Shown here one piece after another: positions 24,283-32,856 of a DNA stretch of 64,000 bases (its first letter is position 1; each line of letters starts with the position of its first letter). A program made the translations under genes and the position numbers. The notes under the pieces were generated by a model, which saw only the letters and a list, made by a program, of their open reading frames with translations, had not been told where the DNA came from and ran no database searches. The stretch lies in assembly GCA_032164245.1 (NCBI GenBank), contig JAVMKO010000001.1:17087603-17151602 (forward strand), read 5' to 3'. The stretch is from Sternotherus odoratus (Eukaryota > Chordata > Testudines > Kinosternidae).

Positions 24283-24661
24283 CATTGGTTCTCAAAGTGG
24301 GGGTCAGGACCCTTCTGGGAGGCACGAGCCAGTTCTGTGGGGGTCACGAACCCCGGCTGCCTGCAGCCGGCCCCAAACAATGCTGCTGCCGCGAGTTGCT
24401 GGCATCTGGCCCCTGCCGTGACGGGCTGCTGGCGCCCCCATAAGGCTGGTCCTGGCCGCGGCTCCTGCCGCAGCGGGCTGATGGCGGCCCTGCAAGCCTG
24501 GCCCCCGCTGAGGTGGGCTGCCAGTACCTCCGTGGGGCTGCTGGAACCCTGGCCTCGGGGGGCTGTTGGAACCCCCCCCATCCCAACCCTGCCACAGTGG
24601 GCTGCAGGCATGCCCCCCCACCTGTAGGGGGGCGCCACTACAAAAAGTTTGAGAACCACTG
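24283..24661. mobile_element. Non-autonomous hAT-type transposon
   Basis: Ends CATTGGTTCTCAAAGT and, inverted, AGTTTGAGAACCACTG enclose 379 bp of GC-rich DNA. The flanks AGCTAGTT (24275-24282) and AGCTTGTT (24662-24669) are an 8-bp duplication with one change. The long frames on both strands follow from GC content and resemble no protein family. Confidence 0.9.
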
Positions 24662-24858
24662 AGCTTGTTGGTCTGAACTGGTGGGGACTTGGAACCAGGG
24701 TGGACCAGTAGCCTCCCTATCAGTTCCCCGTTCCCCTAAATTCCCTGTGCAGCAGCTGCCCAGTAGGCTATCAGTTGTTGGCAACTGTCCCTCCCCTCAC
24801 TGCTATGTGCAGCTCCTGCCCTCTGCCTTGGAGCCTTCTCCCCGAGCTTCCCGCTTGC

Positions 24859-24877
24859 GGGGGGGGGGGGGGGGGGG
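24859..24877. repeat. Poly-G tract of 19 bases
   Basis: An uninterrupted run of G followed by AGAAGATGGGG. Its length may be unreliable in sequence data. Confidence 0.9.
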
Positions 24878-25264
24878 AGAAGATGGGGACTAATGTCCGG
24901 GTGTTCTCCTGCTCTTGCACCTCGCTTACCCCATCTTCCATAAAGCAGGGAGGTCACGTGACAGGGCTTGGGAGGGAACTTGCCCTGGCAGCAGCTGCAG
25001 CTCAGCTTGCTGATCTAATTAACATGGCATTGTACTTAAAGGGGAAATTCCCCTCCCCCCACCCCAGCTGGCTCCCCTGAGACCTCAGTCACAGTAGGCA
25101 TAATAGGAGAGAGTTTGAAGAAAAACAGATGAATATGGAAATTAAAATGCTGCCTCAGCCCGGTGGTGAATCTGGTCCCATATTCCTTCTCTGACAGTGG
25201 CTAATCCCATATGCTTCAGGGGAAGGTTGGGAAATTCTACAGCGGGCAAGTATGGAATCTCTTG

Positions 25265-25415
25265 CACAAGGGAGATGATTCTTCCTCATGATGCATCCGA
25301 CAAAGTGGGTATTAACCCACAAAAGCTTATGCTTCAATACTTTAGTTCGTCTTTAAGGTGCCACAGGACTCTGTAACTTCTGCAATTCCAGACTAACACG
25401 GCTACCTCTCTGATT
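25265..25415 (-). repeat. Dispersed repeat, GTGCCACAGGACTC/TAACACGGCTACC family
   Basis: It contains GATGCATCCGACAAAGTGGG, CCACAAAAGCTTATGCTT, TCTTTAAGGTGCCACAGGAC and CCAGACTAACACGGCTACCT. The last two phrases recur at 40623-40747 and, on the other strand, at 46325-46420. It is a common reptile repeat, but I cannot name its class from the sequence. Confidence 0.75.
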
Positions 25416-25978
25416 CCTCATCCCTGTTAATTAGTAGAGTGTGTGTGCCTAATCCATAAGCATTTATACCCCCATAATTGATTTTACTTTCTTCCATTCC
25501 ATCCAGTGCAACTTTGTGTTTTCATATCCGTGCAGGTTCTGAGCCTTTTTGCGAATATCTGGGGTTTCTTGCAGCAATGTGTTACACAGTAATTACATTT
25601 CTGTTTAAAAATATATCCTTGTATCACCTTCAGATTTGTTTCTTTCATTTTCATGGAAGTCTCTTTATTGTTGGTTGCATTTTGAGAGAGTGCAAATTAG
25701 AATGCCTGATGTATCTATTCCTTATTGTGCATATTTGTCTTGCGCAGGAGCATCTTCTCCTCTCTAAATGTCCCAGCCTCTTCAAAGGCTTTCTGAATGG
25801 GAGGATACATTTTTATCATTTACTCCTGGGCCACTTTTGTTTGTCATATTTTTGAGTGAGGGAGAACTGAGCACAGTATTCTGATGTTTGATATTGATTT
25901 GATATAATAGCTTTGTATTTGCAGGCATTGTAGCATTTTCTAGACTGTTTTTTCTACACACTAACTTTTGTTTTAATT
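25416..25978. other. No recognised genes
   Basis: The frame at 25478-25855 is hydrophobic and cysteine-rich, as expected for T-rich DNA, and shows no known domain. Confidence 0.5.
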
Positions 25979-26450
25979 GATTCACTCTGCACATGGATGA
26001 GAGGGGATACATTGGTCTACAGTGGTACTGAGGTCCCTTTCCTGTCTAAAATTAATATAGAAGCCAGCAGTATGTATTCCTTCTACACTGTATTATCTTT
26101 TTGGCTATGATTCACTCTGGACATGGATGAGAGGGGGTACATTGGTCTACAGTGGTACAGGCGTGTTGCGTCTTACTCACATTTAACATGCACGATTTTA
26201 GCTTTACACGATCGGCAAAATAAAAGAAAGAATAGGGGAAGAAAAAAAAAACAAAAAACAAAACAAAAAACCCCCGCCATTAAGTTCAATGGGTTTTGGC
26301 TATACGCGATTTCCACTTTACATGGTAATCGTGGAACCAAACCCTCGCGTAAGACGCGACACGCCTGTACTGAGGTCCCTTTCCTGTCTAAAATTAATAT
26401 AGAAGCCAGCAGTGTGTATTCCTTCTACACTGTATTATCTTATTGGCTAT
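25979..26450. repeat. 130-bp tandem duplication, second copy split by a transposon
   Basis: Copy 1 (25979-26108) and copy 2 (26109-26450) both start GATTCACTCTG and end TTGGCTAT. They differ at about four positions, roughly 3%. Copy 2 is longer by exactly 212 bp, which is the 210-bp element at 26158-26367 plus one duplicated TA. Copy 1 therefore preserves the empty target site. Confidence 0.93.
26158..26367. mobile_element. Tigger-type MITE with TA duplication, proven by an empty site
   Basis: Ends are CAGGCGTGTTGCGTCTTAC and, inverted, GTAAGACGCGACACGCCTG. TA flanks both sides. The empty site in the neighbouring duplicate reads AGTGGTACTGAGG, which fixes the insertion to the base. The body has an A-rich stretch (26240-26272) and TTTACACGATCGGCAAAAT. 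No coding capacity; it would rely on a Tigger-family transposase. Confidence 0.93.
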
Positions 26451-28046
26451 GATTTTCATCTATTTGTGTTCTCCAGTCACCTACTTTTAATAGGCCACTC
26501 TGAGGAAGTCTTTTCTTGACATGACTTGAAAAGAAGAAGTTGGGGGTGTCTCAGTGTTGTATACAGACGCACCTGATCCTCTATGAATCTCTCCTTTCTG
26601 TAGATGATCTTGAATAAAATGAAGGCATTAGTGGACAAACACAACATCACAAAATAGTAGTCTTTGAAAACTTGCAGGTGTTTTCAATTAAACTCCTTGG
26701 CAATAGAGTGGTGAATTTTTTTTTTAAAAAAATCACAATCCAGAAAACACATTCTCCAGCAGATTATAGCAATTTTAAACAGATAAATCTGGGCCTGTCT
26801 GCTACTTGTGTTTAACATTCATGACTTGACATTTAGTAACATACGTTTGGCATTTCAAAATTGAGTGATATATTAAACCATCCACTGTGGATGATTGATT
26901 ATTGAGCAGTGTAACATCTATCAGTTAAAAGAAGGACAGAGTACTTGTGAATATACTGTAGGGAACAATTTTTATTGACAGGAAGATAGCCAAGATTTCT
27001 AGGAGTCTGTGAAACATACAGTGGAATGTAGAGGTTTTTCCCATGAACTACTTAAATGGAAATGTATTTTATAACCACTCATTTGAAGGATTCTTCAGCT
27101 ATATCAATAGTTGTGCTAAAGTAATATATTATGGAAGGGAAATGACATACAATGAGCCAATATTTATGTGGCAGTGCTTAAAGTTTTATACACTTAAGGA
27201 ATGTAATAGTTCAGCAAAGCACAGAAATCATGACTATATAGTAAGCATAGACTTGGATATAATAAACCATTGGGGCTCTTTAAAAATTTTTTTGACTGAT
27301 GCGGGGAACAGTTTCTGTCCCGAGCTTGGCTACAGCAATCTATGTAGCAAATTACATAGATTGTAGAGGCCATCAGTAGATTTTATTGAATGGTAATGGA
27401 CTTGTTACAGTGCCCCCCTCCCTCAGTAGCTTGACAGACTTTGTGTTGACTGAAAAAAAGCAGATCAGAAGTCATATGGGCAAACATCAGTTTGCTCAGT
27501 TTGACATTAGTGGTGTGCAATGACCATGGCTGGGTGAGATTGAATCCGGAAAACAATGAAACACACAGCTTAATTAAGGAGAGTTAACATGGTCTGGTAG
27601 GGAAGGTTGTCAGAGAGAATATTACTGCTTTTACTTGCGCCTACTAGAGAATTAGTTGGACTTCAGCATCACATCAAAGACTAGTGGAATTGTCAGTGGT
27701 ACCTCCAGTTGCATAATCCCGGTCTTTCTCGGTCTCTCTTGCCTCTCTTACCTCAAATGACAGTGGTTCCAATGCTGCAAGGAATTGAACGGGTTGTGCT
27801 GCCCAGTCTCCTGTGAAGGCAGCAGCTTTGCAGTGACAGTGGCACTAACTCTTAGGAATATGTGTCTTGGGGAAGGAGAAAATATCTAGCAAGGATGCTG
27901 ATCAGGCTCTTTTTCCTCCCTTTCAATGGCCATGGTGCTAATGAAGTTACAATGTCATATGTAGGAGCGAGGCTGATAAAATTCAGAACGTTTTAGTGTT
28001 TTAATTAAGAAAGAGCATTCCTCTGCCCATTTAAAAACGAGGATTC
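26451..28046. other. No recognised genes
   Basis: AT-rich DNA apart from a hairpin at 27328-27371. No credible coding frame. Confidence 0.5.
27328..27371. repeat. Imperfect long hairpin
   Basis: CAATCTATGTA (27336-27346) pairs perfectly with TACATAGATTG (27353-27363) around a 6-base loop. Pairing continues outward imperfectly through GGCTACAG and TAGAGGCC. Confidence 0.75.
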
Positions 28047-28049
28047 AGT

Positions 28050-28860
28050 CATAGACCCATAGACACATTGACTTTAAGGTCAGAAGTTTCTTCTATCCGA
28101 GTTCATGTACTTCTCTAGCTTATGCAGTTTTTAAAATTGTTCAGTTGGCTGCTGATTTACCCAAGAAGCAGCACAGGAATACGTGCAAATTGTACAACCT
28201 GAATTGAGCGGGCATTTGTCCAGTACTATGAAGTTGTCATGGCGTGTGCTTGACTTTTTTCACGGGAAACAGGGGTTTGTTTTATTTATTTATTTTGGTC
28301 ATATCGTGTCACTGCAGACAGTTTATGAGTAGTCTAGACTCATTTCCCCCAAAGCATTTGTATTCACGTGAGTTCATAGAATGGACTGAAATCTGTTTAA
28401 CTGATTTGTGATTTAAGACAGAAGAGTCCATTAGAACATTCAAACCTGACCACCTCAAAATTTCAGCTGGTTACCCCTATATTGAGAACAATTACTTGTG
28501 TTTGACTAAAGCATATCTTCCAGAAAAATTGGCAGTTTTGTTTGAAGACTTCAAGAGATGGAGAATATACCACTTCCCTTGGTAGTTTAAGTCATTAGTC
28601 ACCCTCGATGTTCAAAATTTGGAATTTATTTCTAAATTGAATTTGTTTGTCTTAAAATTACAGCCATTAGTCCTGGTTATCACTTTCTATGATAGATTAA
28701 AGAGCCTGTTAGGACCCTTGAAGATACCTTTAGTCTTCATGTGAAAGGTGCTTATACACCATAATCAGCCCTCTTTCAATCTTACTTTTGATATACTAAA
28801 CAGATTTGGCTCCTTTAGTCTCTCAATGTAAGGCAACATTGCTCATTTGGAAAAAAAAGT
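28050..28860 (-). mobile_element. CR1 LINE 3' fragment, interrupted
   Basis: Read on the + strand, 28050-28125 (ATAGACCCATAG, TTTAAGGTCAGAAG) is the extreme 3' end of a reversed CR1. From about 28435 the same family resumes (TTGACTAAAGCATATCTTCC, GATGGAGAATATACCAC, CAGCCATTAGTCCTGGTTAT, ATAGATTAAAGAGCCTGTTA). The roughly 300 bp between look unrelated, so another sequence has been inserted or the copy is rearranged. No reading frame survives. Confidence 0.75.
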
Positions 28861-29080
28861 CACTGCCAGTAAAGTATTAGATGCTTTACTACAGTGGCAT
28901 TGGCATCCAAAGGATTTATATAGATAGATTTATGAAAAGATTAGATAATTGTATGATCAGTAATTTATAGTTATGCAGTATACTATAAGGATAGTCAAAT
29001 TCCATGCTTCAGGACTTAATTTGATTGATTTCAGGAAAGGATTTTTTTCCCTATGTGAAGCATTGTACCATTGACTAGAA

Positions 29081-29395
29081 CAGTGGTCCCCAAACTGGGG
29101 TGGCGGCAGGAAGGAACATTCGGTGGGCATGGCAGGGCCCGGGCCAGCTCCCATGGAGGGGAGGGGAAGGAGTGCTACTCAGGCCCGCTTTGTTCCCAGT
29201 TCTGTTTTGGCACTGCCCCAGCTGCAGCCCCAGCTTCAGCTCCCAATCATGGGCCTGCCCCCTGACTGCAGCCCCACTGCTGGCCCCGGCTCCCGACTCC
29301 AACTCGGGGGGGGAGAGGGAGAGAGGGGAGCACGACATGGACAGTTTCCTTTATGGATGGGGGCAAGGCGTGATGGAAAAGTTTGGGGACCGCTG
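29081..29395. mobile_element. Non-autonomous hAT-type transposon
   Basis: Ends CAGTGGTCCCCAAACT and, inverted, AGTTTGGGGACCGCTG enclose 315 bp of GC-rich DNA. The flanks GACTAGAA (29073-29080) and GGCTAGAA (29396-29403) are an 8-bp duplication with one mismatch and a central TA. Long overlapping frames inside are GC artefacts. Confidence 0.92.
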
Positions 29396-29403
29396 GGCTA
29401 GAA

Positions 29404-30840
29404 GTATTGTGGAAAGTACTTTCTTACTAAGCATTACATTTTGACCCAGCTGGCCACAAGAAACTAGTATTCTACATGTGTGAACTATCTTTTAAGCTAG
29501 TAAAAACTTAAAACTGGTTAGAAGCAAAATAAAACATGTGTGTGAGCAAGTTTATTGCTGAAATACTCAAGTCTCCACTGTCACATACTGTAATGTAAAA
29601 CGTCAGTAAGGATTGGATGATACAAGTTGCTGATAGTTGCGGAGCCACCTTCAGCACCCCTTGTCCCGCAGTGTATATGCAAGAGCAGGCATTATACGGA
29701 ATCATGAGCTTTTATGTACAAGTGCAGTGACAAAAAAGTCAGGTGCAAAAGGGATCAAGACTGATTTTAAATCTACATTATCCAAATTCAGGTATAAGAA
29801 ACAAAACATTACTGTACAGCATGTCTAGGGATTATTGGCAAGGCTGCTTTGAGGGGTTTTGTGCATTCAATAGACTTGAGAGGAGCACTTTTCAGATGCT
29901 GGTCACATCAAAAGTATTTTATCAACATTCTGTGGTAGCCCCTTTCTTAGTTTAGTTCAAAGTTATTCCATGTAGGCTTTAGATTACCCTGAACAGTTCC
30001 TTGAACAACATGTTTAAGTGGTGACATTGGCTGAGGAACAGCAAGAGAATGCCTCAGACTCTGCTTTTTTGCTTCTTCCCCAGAACAAGCATTTCTTCTT
30101 CTTTGTGTTTCAATAGCTGCTTTTCACCAGCTGAATTTTAAATTTGTGATACACACAATGAGACCATCTGCTTTCTCTTCATTTCCTAGTGTGTCTTAGA
30201 GAGAATTTCAGGACCAAGATAGGAAATGTTTTATTGACCTACAATGCATCCTGATTATTAGAAAGCTAATTTACAGGGAGTCTACGGTTGATGAGGCTTG
30301 CAAACCAGCACATATTTTTAGCTTAAGAGGTGCTCTGGAAACAGCTACGTATTGCAGAAAAGGAACAAATGATCATAAAAAATAGATAGGGATTGCTACA
30401 TGATCTGAGCTACTGACTGAGCACCTTACACTTTGGTCTCTAGCCCCTACACAAACAGACAGAGTGGGTGACATATGCCTTGATACACTGGTTTCATGCC
30501 ACCTGTAGATTCCTCTACAATGCAGAATCTTCCGCTGTTCCTTAAGGTAGCCTTCCAGCTACTTCCTGCTACATACGAACTAAAGGATCAACGAGTGAGT
30601 CATATATTTTCCTGAAATCTCTTGTCTATTTGGCAAGTGACCTTTTCTGATGGCCAGTTAGCTAGGACCTAAATACCACTTTGTCATATTAGTAACATCC
30701 AATCCAATTTCTAACTCTTTCTCCTAGCAACCACACTAGCCTTCAGCAAGCGATCCTCATTTACCATAATGATTGGTAAGTTACTTTTAAACACATTCTA
30801 GGATAAATAGTGTCTCATGCACAACTGCAGAGGTTCTTTC
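29404..30840. other. No recognised genes
   Basis: About 1.4 kb of AT-rich DNA immediately left of the Harbinger element; nothing identified. Confidence 0.5.
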
Positions 30841-30843
30841 TAA

Positions 30844-30934
30844 GGGTATGTCTTCACTACAGCATTAGTTCGATTTCCTTTATGTCGATGTTGTGAACGC
30901 GACGGTATAAAGTCGATTTTGTGTGTCTTCACTA
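30844..30934 (+). promoter_or_regulatory. Harbinger left end with repeated GTCTTCACTA motif
   Basis: GTCTTCACTA occurs at 30850-30859 in the terminal repeat and again at 30925-30934. Short repeated motifs near the ends are where Harbinger Myb-like proteins and transposases are known or expected to bind. The binding role is inferred. Confidence 0.6.
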
Positions 30935-30999
30935 GGCACAGCTACGCACAGTACGTCGACAGTGTCTGTCCGCAAAACTTTTGCAAGCGTCGACATGAC

Positions 31000-31182
31000 G
31001 AGCGTTGCACTGTGGGTACCTATCCCACAGTTCCCTGATCCCCCAGCAGGCACCATTTCGAGTGCTGCACTATGGGTAGGCATTTCCAAATTTCGCGCCC
31101 TTTTTCCGCGCCGCCCACCCCCATTCTGAGCGGTGCACTGTAGGTAGGCATCCCATAATTCGCGCCCTTTCTCCGCCGTGCT
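31000..31182 (+). repeat. Three imperfect direct repeats upstream of the transposase
   Basis: GAGCGTTGCACTGTGGGTA (about 31000), GAGTGCTGCACTATGGGTAG (about 31059) and GAGCGGTGCACTGTAGGTAG (about 31128) begin three related blocks. The last two continue with a shared AATTTCGCGCCC/AATTCGCGCCC segment. They lie in the 5' leader of the transposase gene and could serve as promoter or binding repeats. Confidence 0.7.
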
Positions 31183-31202
31183 AACGCCATAGCATTGCAA
31201 GC

Positions 31203-32579
31203 ATGGAGCCCGCTGACACCACGGCTGCAGTAATGGCTGTTGTGAGGACCTCGATCACGGTTGCTGAGTTCCTGCTGCACCGTCTGCAGAGGAGGAATGC
31301 GATCCGGGGAGAACTGCGCTTTCCGGAACCCGACGACAGTGAGGAGGAGATGGACAAGCACATCGGGGACAACAGGGACACTGCCGTGCACAGCGGGGAC
31401 GACAGGGACACTGACGTGCACAGCGGGGACGACATGGACACTGCCGTTTTTGCAAGTAGGGCGACTGACAATCTGTCAAGAATGGTGGCAATGGGGCAGG
31501 CTCATGCCATCGAACGCCGATTCTGGGCCAGGGAAACAAGCACGGACTGGTGGGACCGCATAGTGCTGCGGGTCTGGGATGACTCCCAGTGGCTCAGAAA
31601 CTTCCGCATGCGAAAGGGCACCTTCATGGAACTTTGTGACTTGCTGTCCCCGGCCCTCCAGCGCAGGAATACCAAAATGAGAGCGGCCCTTACAGTGGAG
31701 AAGCGAGTGGCGATAGCCCTCTGGAAGCTTGCAACGCCAGACAGCTACCGGTCAGTGGCGAATCAGTTTGGGGTGGGTAGGTCTACAGTGGGCTTTGCTG
31801 TGATGCAAGTAAGCAGGGCAATCGTCGAGCTGCTGCTACACCGGGTTATAAACCTCGGAAACCTGCAAACCACAATAGATGGCTTTGCCGCCATGGGATT
31901 CCCTAACTGTGGTGGGGCTATAGATGGGACTCATATCCCTATCCTGGCACCGGACCACGAGGCCGCCGAGTACAGAAACCGGAAGGGATATTACTCAATG
32001 GTCATGCAAGCAGTGGTTGACCACAAGGGACGTTTCACCGACCTGTACGTGGGGTGGCCGGGAAAGCTTCATGACGCTCGAGTGTTCAGGAACTCTAGGG
32101 TTTTTAGACAGCTGCAGCAAGGCACTTTCTTCCCCGACCAGAAAATTTCTGTGGGGGGGGTCGAAATGCCGATCGTGATCATTGGGGACCCAGCCTACCC
32201 CCTAATGCCCTGGCTTATGAAGCCCTACACAGGAGCCCTGGACAGGGGTCAGGAGCTGTTCAACTACAGGCTGAGCAAGTGCAGAATGGCCGTGGAGTGT
32301 GCATTTGGCCGCTTGAAGGGGAGATGGCGTTCCTTACTGATTCGCTCAGACATCCGTGAGAGAAATATCCCCATTGTTATAGCTGCTTGCTCTGTGCTCC
32401 ACAATATCTGTGAGAGCAAGGGGGAAACGTTTATGGCGGGCTGGGAGGCAGAGGCAAATTTACTTTCTGCTACTTATGAGCAGCCACACAGCAGGGAAAG
32501 TAAAAGAGCCCACCGTGAGGCCCTGCGCCTCAGGGACGCCTTGAAAGACAGTTTTATCAGTGCCCGAGATGGCGTTTGA
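31203..32579 (+). CDS. Harbinger transposase, HARBI1-like DDE endonuclease (458 aa)
   Basis: This protein would cut and rejoin the element's DNA ends. An acidic N-terminal stretch (residues 44-80) contains a 10-residue repeat of the GDDRDTxVHS type. A helix-turn-helix-like segment lies near 181-205. The DDE_Tnp_4 catalytic core follows: D241 in GGAIDGTHIPI, D291 in GKLHDARVF, a conserved GDPAYPL at 328-334 with D329, and E365 in VECAFGRLKGRW. D241, one later Asp (D291 or D329) and E365 are the likely catalytic residues. The start fits: AGCATGG is a good Kozak context. The length is near the usual 350-450 residues for the family. The frame is unbroken, and an AATAAA signal lies 102 bases after the stop (32681-32686). 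The neighbouring Myb-like gene is its usual partner. Domesticated HARBI1 of vertebrates is the nearest familiar relative. Confidence 0.95.
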   Translation: MEPADTTAAVMAVVRTSITVAEFLLHRLQRRNAIRGELRFPEPDDSEEEMDKHIGDNRDTAVHSGDDRDTDVHSGDDMDTAVFASRATDNLSRMVAMGQAHAIERRFWARETSTDWWDRIVLRVWDDSQWLRNFRMRKGTFMELCDLLSPALQRRNTKMRAALTVEKRVAIALWKLATPDSYRSVANQFGVGRSTVGFAVMQVSRAIVELLLHRVINLGNLQTTIDGFAAMGFPNCGGAIDGTHIPILAPDHEAAEYRNRKGYYSMVMQAVVDHKGRFTDLYVGWPGKLHDARVFRNSRVFRQLQQGTFFPDQKISVGGVEMPIVIIGDPAYPLMPWLMKPYTGALDRGQELFNYRLSKCRMAVECAFGRLKGRWRSLLIRSDIRERNIPIVIAACSVLHNICESKGETFMAGWEAEANLLSATYEQPHSRESKRAHREALRLRDALKDSFISARDGV

Positions 32580-32680
32580 GAATCTGCTCCCTTGCTGTGC
32601 TCTAAGCCTGCTGCCCTTGTACCCTCTTTCCCTCCCCCCTCCCCATGCTTTCCCTCCTCCCTCCCCATGCTTGCAGAGGA

Positions 32681-32718
32681 AATAAAATCACTGTTGGAAA
32701 AATCATGGTTCCTTTATT
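32681..32718. terminator. Convergent polyadenylation signals
   Basis: AATAAA at 32681-32686 serves the + strand transposase gene. TTTATT at 32713-32718 is AATAAA on the - strand and serves the Myb-like gene. The two signals face each other 26 bases apart, so the two transcripts should overlap slightly at their 3' ends. Confidence 0.75.
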
Positions 32719-32856
32719 GGTTCATCGGAAATACAAATACAGGGGATCACTGTCCTGGTATCCTGGAGGGAAACCGGCAGTCGCAGTGGGGGAGGAGCGG
32801 GCAAAGGAGGGGGGGGGGAAGGGGGGAGAGGAGGGGTGGGCAAGACACAGCAGCTT

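Noticed and set aside
24171..24957. Long overlapping frames near 24.2-24.9 kb
   Set aside because: They lie in a GC-rich hAT MITE and next to a poly-G run, overlap on both strands and resemble no family.
25478..25855. A 125-aa hydrophobic protein
   Set aside because: T-rich DNA gives such frames by chance. No start context, domain or splice signals support it.
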